This document shows, in pieces, positions 1 through 8,498 of a stretch of DNA of 64,000 bases (positions are counted from its first letter, which is position 1; each line of letters begins with the position of its first letter). Position numbers and translations under genes: made by a program. This DNA comes from Herbaspirillum sp. 3R11 (GTDB lineage: Bacteria > Pseudomonadota > Gammaproteobacteria > Burkholderiales > Burkholderiaceae_D). The stretch is from contig NZ_SPNJ01000004.1 of assembly GCF_004563925.1 (NCBI RefSeq), positions 1 to 64,000 on the forward strand, given 5' to 3'. The notes below the pieces were generated by a model. It was not told the origin of the DNA. It saw nothing but the letters and a program-made list of their open reading frames with translations, and searched no databases.

Positions 1-221
1 AACTTCTCACTTCCTGAAACCTTTTTTACTTCCTTTTCCCCACCTCCGGCGCGCTGCGTCTTGCTGTTTGCTGCGTCGCTCTGCAGCGGGGAGGCGAACT
101 ATAGCAAAGCTTTTCCCATCCGTGCAATACTTTTTGAAAAATTATTTAAACTTTTTATCCAACCGCTCCGCAAACCCGCTCCAGCTCTGGATTTGCAGCC
201 GTAAATAATTTTAAAAACAAA
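1..221. other. Non-coding left edge, stable-RNA leader region
   Basis: No credible protein gene is seen here. Read on the minus strand it holds a strong promoter (entered separately) followed by a GC-rich leader with repeated GCTGC/GACGC blocks that runs out of the window. That layout is what I would expect upstream of an rRNA operon or another stable RNA transcribed leftward. The RNA gene itself is not in the window. Confidence 0.5.
98..165 (-). promoter_or_regulatory. Strong rrn-P1-like promoter firing leftward
   Basis: On the minus strand there is a -35 TTGCAC (122-127), an 18-nt spacer and a -10 TATAGT (98-103). An AT-rich stretch just upstream (128-160) resembles an UP element, and a C-rich discriminator follows the -10. 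This architecture is characteristic of rRNA and other growth-rate-controlled promoters. The transcribed gene lies left of the window, so the rRNA assignment is inference; a tRNA or ribosomal-protein operon is the alternative. Confidence 0.55.
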
Positions 222-225
222 AGCA

Positions 226-253
226 TGAAGCCCGCCCCTTGCGGGACGGGCTT
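226..253 (-). terminator. Rho-independent terminator of the enoyl-CoA hydratase gene
   Basis: A GC-rich inverted repeat (GAAGCCCG...CGGGCTTC with a short central loop) lies 29 nt past the stop codon of the minus-strand hydratase gene. On that strand it is followed by a T-rich run (ATGCTTTTGTTTTTA). Confidence 0.8.
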
Positions 254-281
254 CATTTTCAGTACAAATACCGGCAGCAGA

Positions 282-1058
282 TTATTGATTCTTGAAGCTC
301 GGCGCCCGCTTTTCCAGGAACGCCGCCATGCCTTCCGTCTGATCTTCGGTAGCGAAGCAGCTGTAGAACAAGGCGCGCTCATATTTGATGCCCTCGGTCA
401 GCGTGGTTTCGTAGGCCCGGTTCACCGAATCCTTGACCATCGCCGCTACCGGTTGCGACATCTCGGTGATGACGATGGCTGCGGCCAAGGCCTCATCCAT
501 CAGCTTGTCGGCGGGGACCACGCGCGACACCAGTCCGGCGCGTTCGGCTTCCTGTGCATCCATCATGCGTCCGGTCAGGCACAGGTCCATGGCCTTGGCC
601 TTGGAGACCGCGCGCGGCAGGCGCTGGGTGCCGCCGGCGCCGGGCACGATGCCCAGCTTGATTTCCGGCTGGCCGAACTTGGCGTTGTCGGCGGCGATGA
701 TGAAGTCGCACATCATCGCCAGCTCACAGCCGCCGCCCAGCGCGTAGCCGGCCACTGCTGCGATGACCGGCTTGCGCACGCGGCGGATGGTTTCCCAGTT
801 TCGCGTGATGAATTCGCCTTTCAGCACATCCATGTAGTTATAGCGCGCCATCACCGAGATGTCGGCGCCGGCGGCAAATGCCTTTTCACTGCCGGTGACG
901 ATGATGCAGCCGATGTTTTCGTCGGCGTCGAAAGCCAGCAAGGCGTTGCCGAGGTCGATCATCAGCGCATCGTTCAGCGCGTTCAGGGCTTTGGGCCGGT
1001 TCAGGCGGATCACCGCAACCTTGCCAATGGTCTCGGTCAGAATGTTTTCGTAGCTCAT
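282..1058 (-). CDS. Enoyl-CoA hydratase (crotonase family)
   Basis: A 258-aa crotonase-fold protein that hydrates trans-2-enoyl-CoA in fatty-acid or amino-acid beta-oxidation. The oxyanion-hole segment AGAD is at residues 63-66. The two catalytic glutamates expected of true hydratases are present: Glu112 in GGGCE and Glu132 in QPEI. The start was set at the ATG preceded by AGGAGACC; a longer reading to 1124 lacks a ribosome site and adds a non-conserved extension. Length matches the family, and both glutamates argue for a hydratase over an isomerase. The gene stands alone, divergent from the universal stress gene, with its own terminator. A paaF/fadB-like specific role cannot be decided from sequence. 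Confidence 0.9.
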   Translation of the reverse strand: MSYENILTETIGKVAVIRLNRPKALNALNDALMIDLGNALLAFDADENIGCIIVTGSEKAFAAGADISVMARYNYMDVLKGEFITRNWETIRRVRKPVIAAVAGYALGGGCELAMMCDFIIAADNAKFGQPEIKLGIVPGAGGTQRLPRAVSKAKAMDLCLTGRMMDAQEAERAGLVSRVVPADKLMDEALAAAIVITEMSQPVAAMVKDSVNRAYETTLTEGIKYERALFYSCFATEDQTEGMAAFLEKRAPSFKNQ

Positions 1059-1210
1059 CTGGTCTCCTCTATATAGGGGTAGCGCGATAGTTGAATGTAC
1101 CTGCCGCGTCGATTGTAACGCCAATGAATTTGCGCCATGTCAAAGCCCCCAGGAATTTGTCCCGGCCGCCAAGGTCAGAGCCTATACTGGGGTATCCCTT
1201 CACAACAACA

Positions 1211-1217
1211 GAGGAGG
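1211..1217 (+). promoter_or_regulatory. Strong ribosome binding site fixing the usp start
   Basis: GAGGAGG lies 5 nt before the ATG at 1223. It selects this start over the longer in-frame reading from 1091. Confidence 0.8.
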
Positions 1218-1222
1218 ATCAT

Positions 1223-1660
1223 ATGTTCAAGACCATTCTTGTCCCGACGGACGGATCGGAACGCTCCGACAAGGCCATCGCCAACGCCATCGACTACGCC
1301 CAGCACTGCAAGTCCAAGATCATCGGCATTTCTGTGGCCGAGCCCTATCCGTTCTCGCCGCTGGCCGAAAGCTCCATGGCAATTGACCCTGGGATCTACG
1401 AAGAGAATGTCCGCACCCTTGCGGAACAGCATGTGAAGAAGATTGCCGACGCCGCTCTGGCCGCCGGCGTGGAATGTGAAACCACGACGATACTGTCGTT
1501 CGCACCGGACGAAGAGATCGTCAACGCCGCCAAGAAATACGCCTGCGACGTTATCTTCATGGCCTCCCACGGACGCAGCGGACTCAGTCGACTATTTCTC
1601 GGAAGCAAGACACAGAAGGTGCTGGCGCACTCCACCATTCCCGTTCTCGTATTGCGCTGA
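1223..1660 (+). CDS. Universal stress protein, UspA family
   Basis: A 145-aa single-domain Usp protein beginning MFKTILVPTDGS. The C-terminal nucleotide-binding signature SHGRSGLSRLFLGS fits G-2X-G-9X-G(S/T), so it belongs to the ATP-binding branch rather than the non-binding E. coli UspA branch. These cytoplasmic proteins support survival under starvation, oxidative or envelope stress; the specific stress is not evident. Monocistronic: divergent from the hydratase gene and closed by a terminator shared with mltA. Confidence 0.92.
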   Translation: MFKTILVPTDGSERSDKAIANAIDYAQHCKSKIIGISVAEPYPFSPLAESSMAIDPGIYEENVRTLAEQHVKKIADAALAAGVECETTTILSFAPDEEIVNAAKKYACDVIFMASHGRSGLSRLFLGSKTQKVLAHSTIPVLVLR

Positions 1661-1677
1661 CCCTTACCAATAACAAA

Positions 1678-1715
1678 AAACCCGGCTTGCTCTATATAGG
1701 CAAGCCGGGTTTTTA
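1678..1715. terminator. Bidirectional terminator between usp and mltA
   Basis: AACCCGGCTTGC and GCAAGCCGGGTT form a perfect stem around the loop TCTATATAG. Adenines precede it and thymines follow it, so it can stop transcription from both sides. Confidence 0.9.
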
Positions 1716-1745
1716 TTGGAAACGCCTCAATACAGGCGATCAACC

Positions 1746-2948
1746 TCAGGAATTCGGCAACAGCACCCACATCATGCCGCGCTGCTTCATGCCGCCGGCC
1801 TTTTCGCCCGCTTCATTGCCGAAACCCCAGAAGAAGTCAGCCCGCACCGCGCCGCGAATGGCGCCGCCGGTATCCTGCGCCAGCACCAGCCGCTGCAGAA
1901 CCGCATCGCTATTGGGCTGCGTCGTCGCCAGAAACACCGGCGCCCCAAGCGGGATATGCTGCGGATCAACCGCAATCGAGCGCTGACCGGTCAGTGGCAA
2001 GCCCATCGCGCCTTTCGGCCCTTTAGACGGATCCGTGATTTTCTCTTCCTTGAAGAAGATATAGCTAGGATTGACATTCAACAGCTCGTTCTGGCGCGAC
2101 GGATTGGCAATCACCCAGGCCTTGATGCCCTGCGCAGACGCCTGCGACAGAGTCATTTCACCCTTGTCGACCAGATAACGGCCGATCGACTTGTACGGAT
2201 AACCGTTCTGATCGGCATAGGCCAGGCGCACGGTTTCCTGCGTATCGGTCAGCTGGACGCGGCCCGAACCCTGCACCTGCAGGAAGAAGGCCTCCACCGG
2301 ATCATCCACCCAGACCAGCTCCTTGCCCGCCAGCGCGCCCGATTGCAGCAGCTCGGCGCGCGAGGAATACGGCACCACCTTGTTACCGACCACGCGCCCA
2401 CGCAGGCGCATGTTCTTCAGCTCCGGATACAGGCTGGCCAGGTCAATGGTGAGCAAATCGTCGGGTGCTCTATATAGAGGGGTCTGATACGGCCCGCCGC
2501 GCTTGCGCGAACCGCGCAGCAAAGGCTCGTAGTAACCGGTCACCAGCCCGGTGTCACTGCCGTCCGGGTTGAATACCTTGTACGGCGTGAAGCCGGATTC
2601 GAAAAACGCGCGAATCGCACCCTCGTCATCGGCATTGACCTGGCGCGCCGCGGTGCAGGCGTTTTTCCATTCGGTGCGGCGGATCAGCGTCTGGCACGAG
2701 GTCAGGAAAGCCGGCCAGGCGTCGCGCAAGCTATCCCGGTCCCAGCCCGGCATGGCGGCGAAGCTGCTCTTTTGCATTCCCTGAGCCTGGCCTTCCGGCT
2801 GAGCCGGGGCGGTCGGCTTGGACGGCGTCACGGGCGGCGTCGGCTTGGCCGGCGGTAACGGCGTGGTGCTGCAGGCGGCAAGGGATACGGCGACGATGAC
2901 GGCTAATGCGGGTAAACTGCGGCGGATGCTCGTTTGAATAAGTGACAT
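1746..2948 (-). CDS. mltA: Membrane-bound lytic murein transglycosylase A
   Basis: A 400-aa outer-membrane lipoprotein that cleaves the beta-1,4 bond between MurNAc and GlcNAc, leaving 1,6-anhydro ends, during peptidoglycan turnover. The N-terminus has a lipoprotein signal with lipobox LAAC (Cys at about residue 26) and then a proline-rich linker. The MltA domain follows (FTPYKVF, TGYYEPLLRG) and ends in a 3D-type barrel region with QDTGGAIRG and RADFFWG, which carries the catalytic Asp. It is divergent from a tiny membrane ORF and convergent with usp. Confidence 0.95.
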   Translation of the reverse strand: MSLIQTSIRRSLPALAVIVAVSLAACSTTPLPPAKPTPPVTPSKPTAPAQPEGQAQGMQKSSFAAMPGWDRDSLRDAWPAFLTSCQTLIRRTEWKNACTAARQVNADDEGAIRAFFESGFTPYKVFNPDGSDTGLVTGYYEPLLRGSRKRGGPYQTPLYRAPDDLLTIDLASLYPELKNMRLRGRVVGNKVVPYSSRAELLQSGALAGKELVWVDDPVEAFFLQVQGSGRVQLTDTQETVRLAYADQNGYPYKSIGRYLVDKGEMTLSQASAQGIKAWVIANPSRQNELLNVNPSYIFFKEEKITDPSKGPKGAMGLPLTGQRSIAVDPQHIPLGAPVFLATTQPNSDAVLQRLVLAQDTGGAIRGAVRADFFWGFGNEAGEKAGGMKQRGMMWVLLPNS

Positions 2949-2962
2949 TGAGGAAACATGAA

Positions 2963-3106
2963 ATGTGGTGGTTAATACTCGAAGCCGGCGCAGCCTTCTT
3001 TATTTTCGTATTCATTGTCTGGTGGACCATGTTTTCCGGACGCAAGCCGGATCGATCCGCTCAGGCAAAAAATCCCGTCGATAAAAAAGACGACAGCCAG
3101 GCTTGA
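2963..3106 (+). CDS. Small single-span membrane protein (47 aa)
   Basis: A 47-codon ORF whose product begins MWWLILEAGAAFFIFVF and has one hydrophobic segment (residues 2-24) followed by a charged tail rich in Lys, Asp and Arg. AGGAAAC lies just upstream at a usable distance. The gene fills the mltA-apaG gap and is divergent from mltA by only 14 nt. I recall similar short ORFs next to apaG in other Burkholderiales but could not check. No function can be assigned; topology suggests an inner-membrane microprotein with a cytoplasmic C-terminus. Confidence 0.7.
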   Translation: MWWLILEAGAAFFIFVFIVWWTMFSGRKPDRSAQAKNPVDKKDDSQA

Positions 3107-3122
3107 ACCCTGGTGCAAACGC

Positions 3123-3497
3123 TTAATGCAGCGTGCGCGGCAGCGACAGGATGAACTCCGGGATCTTCACGTCGAACTGCTCGCCGTCCTCGGCGACGCA
3201 GAAATACTCTCCGTGCATCGAACCCTGCGGCGTCTGCAACGACGTGCCGCTGGTGTATTCGAACTGTTCCCCCGGTTGCAGGAAGGGCTGATGCCCGACG
3301 ACACCCAGACCACGCACCTCTTCGGCGTGGTTGTTGGCGTCGGTGATGACCCAGTGGCGTGAAATCAGCTGGGCCGGCACCTGTCCGGAGTTGACGATGG
3401 TGATCGCATAAGCGAATACATAGTGCGAACGCGCCGGATCGGACTGCTCTTCCAGATATTGCGTCTTGACCGTCACCGTTAACTCATACGTCGCCAT
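3123..3497 (-). CDS. apaG: ApaG domain protein (Co2+/Mg2+ efflux-associated)
   Basis: A 124-aa protein matching the ApaG family in full length: an N-terminal YELTVTVKTQYLEEQSDP segment, then HWVITDANN and VVGHQPFLQPGEQFEYTSG, the immunoglobulin-like fold that binds pyrophosphate or metal in studied members. The true start is the ATG preceded by GAGGAAATCCGC; upstream in-frame codons to 3611 overlap the rpe promoter region. In enterics the gene is linked to apaH and ksgA and to cobalt resistance; here it sits between mltA and rpe. Confidence 0.93.
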   Translation of the reverse strand: MATYELTVTVKTQYLEEQSDPARSHYVFAYAITIVNSGQVPAQLISRHWVITDANNHAEEVRGLGVVGHQPFLQPGEQFEYTSGTSLQTPQGSMHGEYFCVAEDGEQFDVKIPEFILSLPRTLH

Positions 3498-3643
3498 GCG
3501 GATTTCCTCGATTTTGTAAAAAGCCTGGCCCATTCCACACGAAATCAACCTCAAGTGCAAGGCTTGCAACAAAACCGTACGCGGCGAACGGGTAAAATAG
3601 CGCATCTTCAATCGCTCTACAGCCTTCCATAAGCCATATCGCC

Positions 3644-4306
3644 ATGCCTAACTACCGTATCGCCCCCAGCATCCTGTCCGCCGACTTCGCCCGCCTGGGC
3701 GAGGAAGTCCGCAATGTCGTCGCTGCCGGCGCCGACATCATCCACTTCGACGTGATGGACAACCATTACGTTCCCAACCTGACCATCGGACCTTTGGTTT
3801 GCGAAGCCATCCGCCCGCATGTGCAGGTGCCGATCGACGTCCATCTGATGGTCAAGCCGGTGGATCGCATCATTCCCGACTTCGCCAAGGCCGGCGCCAA
3901 CATCATCACCTTCCATCCGGAAGGCTCCGAGCACATCGATCGTTCGCTGCAACTGATCCGCGACAACGGCTGCAAAGCCGGTCTGGTGTTCAACCCGGGC
4001 ACGCCGCTGCATTTCCTCGATCACGTCATGGACAAGATCGACATCATCCTGATCATGTCCGTCAATCCGGGCTTCGGCGGCCAGTCCTTCATTCCTGAAG
4101 CGCTCAAGAAGATCGCAGCCGTGCGCCGCCGCATCGACGAATCCGGCCGCGACATCATGCTGGAAGTCGATGGCGGCATCAAAATCGACAATATCGCAGC
4201 CGCCGCCAAGGCCGGCGCCGACACCTTCGTGGCCGGCTCCGCCATCTTCGGCAAGCCGGACTACAAGGCCGTCATCGACGCCATGCGCAGCGAACTGGCC
4301 AAGTAA
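3644..4306 (+). CDS. rpe: Ribulose-phosphate 3-epimerase
   Basis: A 220-aa TIM-barrel enzyme interconverting D-ribulose-5-P and D-xylulose-5-P in the pentose phosphate pathway. Visible signatures are [30 protein letters not shown] with metal-binding His and Asp, [12 protein letters not shown] (phosphate loop) and EVDGGI. Length is typical. It is followed 20 nt later by gph and then the trp operon, so it probably supplies the first transcript of an rpe-gph unit. Confidence 0.97.
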   Translation: MPNYRIAPSILSADFARLGEEVRNVVAAGADIIHFDVMDNHYVPNLTIGPLVCEAIRPHVQVPIDVHLMVKPVDRIIPDFAKAGANIITFHPEGSEHIDRSLQLIRDNGCKAGLVFNPGTPLHFLDHVMDKIDIILIMSVNPGFGGQSFIPEALKKIAAVRRRIDESGRDIMLEVDGGIKIDNIAAAAKAGADTFVAGSAIFGKPDYKAVIDAMRSELAK

Positions 4307-4326
4307 AGCAATCCCGGAAAGATCCC

Positions 4327-4995
4327 ATGCTCGACAACATCAAAGCCGCCATCATCGACCTCGACGGCACCATGCTCGACACCGCGCCGGATTTCCACGT
4401 CGCGGTCAACCGCATGCGCGCCGACCTGGGCCTGGGGCCGCTGGCGATGCAGACCATCGTCAATTTTGTCGGCAAGGGATCGGAAAACCTGATGCGCCGC
4501 GTGCTGGCTGTCGATTACGACGAAGACGGCGTGGAACAGCGCTTCGAGGAAGCTCTGGCGTCCTACCAGGAGCATTACCTCGCCATCAACGGCGACTACG
4601 CCACGCTCTACCCGAATGTGATCGAAGGCCTGCAGGCGCTCAAAGCCAAGGGCCTGCGCCTGGCCTGCGTAACCAACAAGCCGATTGCCTTCGCCCTGCC
4701 GCTGATGGACAAGAAAGGCCTGTATCCCTACTTCGACGTGATTTACGGCGGCGATTCCCTGCCGAAAAAGAAGCCCGATCCCCTGCCCTTGCTGCAGGTT
4801 TGCGCAGATTTTTCCCTGCAACCGTCGCAGGTGGTCGCCATCGGCGACTCGTCCAACGACGCGCAAGCCGCACGGGCTGCGGGTTGCAGGGTGTTGAACG
4901 TACCTTACGGCTACAATCACGGCGAACCTATACACAACGTCGATTCCGATGGTATAGTTCCAACGCTGCTGGATGCAGCGCACCAAATTTCGTAG
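4327..4995 (+). CDS. gph: Phosphoglycolate phosphatase
   Basis: A 222-aa HAD-superfamily hydrolase that removes phosphate from 2-phosphoglycolate. HAD motif I is DLDGTMLDT (nucleophile Asp near residue 13), motif II is TNK, and motifs III/IV appear as KKKPDP and GDSSNDAQAA. The cap domain lies between motifs I and II. GGAAAG precedes the ATG. It is co-directional with rpe (20-nt gap) and the trp leader peptide starts 33 nt after its stop, so the trp promoter may lie inside the end of gph. E. coli also pairs rpe with gph, next to trpS. Confidence 0.95.
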   Translation: MLDNIKAAIIDLDGTMLDTAPDFHVAVNRMRADLGLGPLAMQTIVNFVGKGSENLMRRVLAVDYDEDGVEQRFEEALASYQEHYLAINGDYATLYPNVIEGLQALKAKGLRLACVTNKPIAFALPLMDKKGLYPYFDVIYGGDSLPKKKPDPLPLLQVCADFSLQPSQVVAIGDSSNDAQAARAAGCRVLNVPYGYNHGEPIHNVDSDGIVPTLLDAAHQIS

Positions 4996-5028
4996 TGAAA
5001 AAGCTTTCTTACTGAACACATACGACAA

Positions 5029-5115
5029 ATGTTTCTCAACAAAAAACTCAACGCCAACAAATCAGCCGCCCCTGAGGCCTGGCTGTGGCGACGCTGGCAA
5101 TCCTGGGCTAACTAA
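5029..5115 (+). CDS. trpL: trp operon leader peptide
   Basis: A 28-codon ORF just upstream of trpE that encodes four tryptophans close together (residues 18, 20, 23 and 26; tail AWLWRRWQSWAN). Trp is normally rare, so four in nine codons is the hallmark of a transcription-attenuation leader. The stop codon sits inside a TGGG/CCCA hairpin and a terminator-like hairpin follows. Stalling at Trp codons under starvation would favour read-through into trpE. No strong Shine-Dalgarno is visible. Confidence 0.85.
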   Translation: MFLNKKLNANKSAAPEAWLWRRWQSWAN

Positions 5116-5126
5116 CCCACGTCAGC

Positions 5127-5172
5127 TGCTGGCCGCTCCCGTTTTTCTTCCCCGCGTGCCAGCAAGTTTTTT
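5127..5172 (+). terminator. Putative trp attenuator terminator
   Basis: TGCTGGC (5127-5133) pairs perfectly with GCCAGCA (5158-5164), followed by a run of six T (5167-5172). The loop is long (24 nt), so the stem is not ideal. A second GCTGGC inside the Trp codons of the leader (5093-5098) can pair with the same 3' arm and is a candidate competitor. I did not resolve the full set of alternative folds. Confidence 0.6.
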
Positions 5173-5283
5173 GCAACACCCCCTGTTTAAACACATCGCT
5201 TTCGTCGGCACGCGCTTGCCGGGACGCTTCAAGTCGTCCTGCACCCTGCAACCCGTCTACAATAGCGGTCCTGGAGAGAAACG

Positions 5284-6795
5284 ATGACCGAACTCGAATT
5301 CAAATCGCTGGCCGCACAAGGCTACAACCGCATTCCGCTGATCGCCGAAGCCTTCGCCGATCTGGAAACCCCGCTGACCCTGTACCTCAAACTGGCGCAA
5401 ACCCAGAACGCCGGCAAGAACACCTTCCTGCTGGAATCGGTAGTCGGCGGCGAGCGTTTCGGCCGCTATTCCTTCATCGGTCTGCCGGCCACCACCAAGC
5501 TGCGCAGCTTCGGCAACAAGATCGAAGTCCTGAAGAACGACAAGGTCATCGAATCGCTTGAAGGCAATGCGCTCGAATTCATCGCCGAATTCCAGTCGCG
5601 CTACAAGGTCGCGATCCGCCCCGGCATGCCGCGCTTCTGCGGCGGCCTGGCCGGCTACTTCGGTTATGACGCCGTGCGCTACATCGAGAAGCGCCTGGCC
5701 GACAGCGCGCCGAAAGACGATCTCGGCCTACCCGACATCCAATTGCTCGTGACTGAAGAACTGGCCGTCATCGACAATCTCTCCGGCAAGCTCTACCTGA
5801 TCGTCTACACCGACCCGTCGCAGCCGGAAGCCTTCAGCAAAGGCCGCCAACGCCTCAAGGATCTGCGCGCCATGCTGCGCCGTGGCGCCGATGCACCGGT
5901 CACCAGCGGCTCGGTGCGTACCGAAACGATTCGCGAATTCCCCAAGGATGAATACCTGAAGGCCGTCGCCAAGGCCAAGGAATACGTCATGGCCGGCGAC
6001 CTGATGCAAGTGCAGATCGGCCAGCGCCTGAAGAAATCCTACGTTGACTCGCCGCTGATGCTGTATCGCGCATTGCGTTCGCTGAACCCGTCGCCGTACA
6101 TGTACTTCTACAACTTCGGCGACATGCAGATCGTCGGCGCCTCGCCGGAAATCCTGGTGCGCAACGAAACCATCGGTCAAACCTCCGACGGCGAAGCACA
6201 AAAGAAGATCACTATCCGTCCGCTGGCAGGCACGCGCCCACGTGGATCGACACCGGAGCGCGACGCCCAGCTGGCCACAGAACTGCTGGCCGATCCGAAG
6301 GAAATCGCCGAACACGTCATGCTGATCGACCTGGCGCGCAACGACATCGGCCGCATCGCCGTCACCGGCAGCGTCAAGGTCACCGACCAGATGGTCATCG
6401 AAAAATATTCCCACGTGCAGCACATCGTCTCCAACGTCGAAGGCCTGCTCAAACCCGGCCTGTCGAATCTGGATGTGCTGAAAGCCACCTTCCCGGCCGG
6501 CACGCTATCGGGCGCGCCGAAAGTGCGCGCGATGGAAATCATCGACGAGCTGGAGCCAACCAAGCGCGGCATCTACGGCGGCGCCTGCGGCTACCTGTCG
6601 TTCGGCGGCGAAATGGATGTCGCCATCGCGATCCGCACCGGCGTCATCAAGGACGGCACGCTGTACGTGCAAGCCGCCGCCGGCATCGTTGCCGACTCGG
6701 TGCCGGAAATGGAATGGGAAGAAACCGAAAACAAGGCGCGGGCTGTGCTGCGCGCTGCCGAACAAGTGCAAGACGGACTGGATGGAGAAATCTAA
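5284..6795 (+). CDS. trpE: Anthranilate synthase component I
   Basis: A 503-aa enzyme converting chorismate and ammonia to anthranilate, the first committed step of tryptophan synthesis. The feedback site LLESVVGGERFGRYSF is present, so Trp inhibition is expected. The chorismate-binding region shows LAGTRPRG, LIDLARNDIGR and FPAGTLSGAPKVRAMEI. The start at 5284 is preceded by GGAGAG. It abuts trpG with no gap, implying translational coupling of the two subunits. It is controlled by the upstream leader peptide and attenuator. Confidence 0.97.
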   Translation: MTELEFKSLAAQGYNRIPLIAEAFADLETPLTLYLKLAQTQNAGKNTFLLESVVGGERFGRYSFIGLPATTKLRSFGNKIEVLKNDKVIESLEGNALEFIAEFQSRYKVAIRPGMPRFCGGLAGYFGYDAVRYIEKRLADSAPKDDLGLPDIQLLVTEELAVIDNLSGKLYLIVYTDPSQPEAFSKGRQRLKDLRAMLRRGADAPVTSGSVRTETIREFPKDEYLKAVAKAKEYVMAGDLMQVQIGQRLKKSYVDSPLMLYRALRSLNPSPYMYFYNFGDMQIVGASPEILVRNETIGQTSDGEAQKKITIRPLAGTRPRGSTPERDAQLATELLADPKEIAEHVMLIDLARNDIGRIAVTGSVKVTDQMVIEKYSHVQHIVSNVEGLLKPGLSNLDVLKATFPAGTLSGAPKVRAMEIIDELEPTKRGIYGGACGYLSFGGEMDVAIAIRTGVIKDGTLYVQAAAGIVADSVPEMEWEETENKARAVLRAAEQVQDGLDGEI

Positions 6796-7371
6796 ATGCT
6801 GCTGATGATCGACAACTACGATTCCTTCACCTACAACATCGTCCAGTATTTCGGCGAACTCGGTGAAGAAGTGCTGACCATCCGCAACGATGAGATCACG
6901 CTGGCCGAAATCGAAAAACTGAATCCGGAACGCATCTGCCTGTCGCCCGGCCCTTGCAGCCCGAAAGAAGCCGGCATCTGCATCGACCTGCTCAAGCACT
7001 TTTCCGGCAAGCTGCCGATTCTCGGCGTCTGCCTCGGCCACCAGGCCATCGGCGAAGCCTTCGGCGGCAAGGTTGTGCGCGCCAAGCAAGTCATGCATGG
7101 CAAGACCTCGAAGATCGCCCATACCGGTGTCGGCGTGTTCAAGGACATCCCCAGCCCTTACACCGTGATCCGCTATCACTCGCTGGCCATTGAGCGCGCC
7201 TCGCTGCCCGACTGCCTCGAAGTCACCGCTTGGACCGACGATGGTGAAATCATGGGCGTGCGCCACAAGGAGTTCGATTTGCAGGGCGTGCAATTCCACC
7301 CCGAATCGATCCTCTCCGAACACGGCCACGCCTTGCTGAAGAACTTCCTGACCGGCACCGCCCGCTCTTGA
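6796..7371 (+). CDS. trpG: Anthranilate synthase component II (glutamine amidotransferase)
   Basis: A 191-aa class I glutamine amidotransferase supplying ammonia to TrpE. The catalytic Cys79 is in [15 protein letters not shown], the His/Glu pair is in VQFHPESI, and the oxyanion strand is [12 protein letters not shown]. The ATG follows directly after the trpE stop codon. In many proteobacteria this subunit is shared with aminodeoxychorismate synthase (PabA role); with no second copy visible here, dual use is possible but unproven. Confidence 0.96.
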   Translation: MLLMIDNYDSFTYNIVQYFGELGEEVLTIRNDEITLAEIEKLNPERICLSPGPCSPKEAGICIDLLKHFSGKLPILGVCLGHQAIGEAFGGKVVRAKQVMHGKTSKIAHTGVGVFKDIPSPYTVIRYHSLAIERASLPDCLEVTAWTDDGEIMGVRHKEFDLQGVQFHPESILSEHGHALLKNFLTGTARS

Positions 7372-7406
7372 ACGCCGTCGTCCCGTTGACATCATCCGAG
7401 AACATC

Positions 7407-8444
7407 ATGTCCATCACGCCACAAGAAGCCTTACTGCGCTGCATCGAGCACCGCGAAATTTTCCACGACGAAATGCTGACGCTGTTCCGTCAGATCATGA
7501 GCGGCGAGATGTCGCCCGTCATGATCGCCGCGCTCACCATGGGCCTGCGCGTCAAGAAGGAAAGCATCGGTGAAATCGCCGCCGCCGCGCAAGTCATGCG
7601 CGAGTTCGCCACCAAAGTGCCGATGGCCGACACCAGCAACCTGCTCGACATCGTCGGCACCGGCGGCGACGGCGCGCACACCTTCAATATTTCCACCGCA
7701 TCGATGTTCGTCGCCGCCGCCGCCGGCGCGCGCGTCGCCAAGCATGGTGGCCGCAGCGTATCGTCGTCATCCGGCAGCGCCGACGTGCTGGAAGCCCTCG
7801 GCGCCGACATCAACCTGAAACCGGAACAAGTCGCGCAATCGATCGCCCAGACCGGTATCGGCTTCATGTTCGCCCCCAACCACCACGCCGCCATGAAGCA
7901 CGCGGCGCCGGTGCGTAAGGAACTGGGCGTGCGCACCATTTTCAATATCCTCGGCCCGCTGACCAACCCGGCCGGCGCGCCGAACATCCTGATGGGCGTG
8001 TTCCATGCGGATCTGGTCGGTATTCAGGTACGCGTGCTGCAACGCCTCGGCGCGCAACATGCGATCGTGGTCTGGGGCCGCGACAATCTGGACGAAGTCA
8101 CGCTGGGCGGCGCCACCATGATCGGCGAGCTGGTCAACGGTGAAATCCGCGAATATGAAATCCATCCGGAAGACTTCGGCATGAGCATGTTCGCCAGCCG
8201 CAACCTGCAAGTCGCCAATGCCAGCGAGTCGAAGGAAAAAATCTTCGAAGCGCTCAAGGGCGTGCCGGGTCCGGTGCACGACATTGTCGCCATCAACGCA
8301 GGTACGGCGCTGTATGCAGCCGGCATTGCGAGCTCGATCGAAGAAGGCCTGAACAAGGCGCGCGCGACCATTGCTTCCGGTGCGGCGCTGGCCAAGGTCG
8401 ACCAGTTCGTGAATGCGACGAAGCAACTGGGCGGCAAAGGCTGA
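7407..8444 (+). CDS. trpD: Anthranilate phosphoribosyltransferase
   Basis: A 345-aa enzyme that transfers phosphoribose from PRPP to anthranilate. The PRPP-binding glycine-rich segment [14 protein letters not shown] and the [21 protein letters not shown] segment are clear. The ATG at 7407 gives the standard family length; a TTG at 7368 overlapping the trpG stop would add 13 residues. It is a separate polypeptide from trpG, unlike the enteric fusion. The operon is interrupted after this gene by a LysE-type exporter. Confidence 0.97.
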   Translation: MSITPQEALLRCIEHREIFHDEMLTLFRQIMSGEMSPVMIAALTMGLRVKKESIGEIAAAAQVMREFATKVPMADTSNLLDIVGTGGDGAHTFNISTASMFVAAAAGARVAKHGGRSVSSSSGSADVLEALGADINLKPEQVAQSIAQTGIGFMFAPNHHAAMKHAAPVRKELGVRTIFNILGPLTNPAGAPNILMGVFHADLVGIQVRVLQRLGAQHAIVVWGRDNLDEVTLGGATMIGELVNGEIREYEIHPEDFGMSMFASRNLQVANASESKEKIFEALKGVPGPVHDIVAINAGTALYAAGIASSIEEGLNKARATIASGAALAKVDQFVNATKQLGGKG

Positions 8445-8498
8445 TCTTTTAAAGCCACTATTTGGAACTGATCTTTTCACTGACGGAAAGGCGCACAC

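Noticed and set aside
4973-5287. 104-codon frame between gph and trpE
   Set aside because: It overlaps the trp leader in another frame and shows no family features; the Trp-rich leader peptide is the better explanation.
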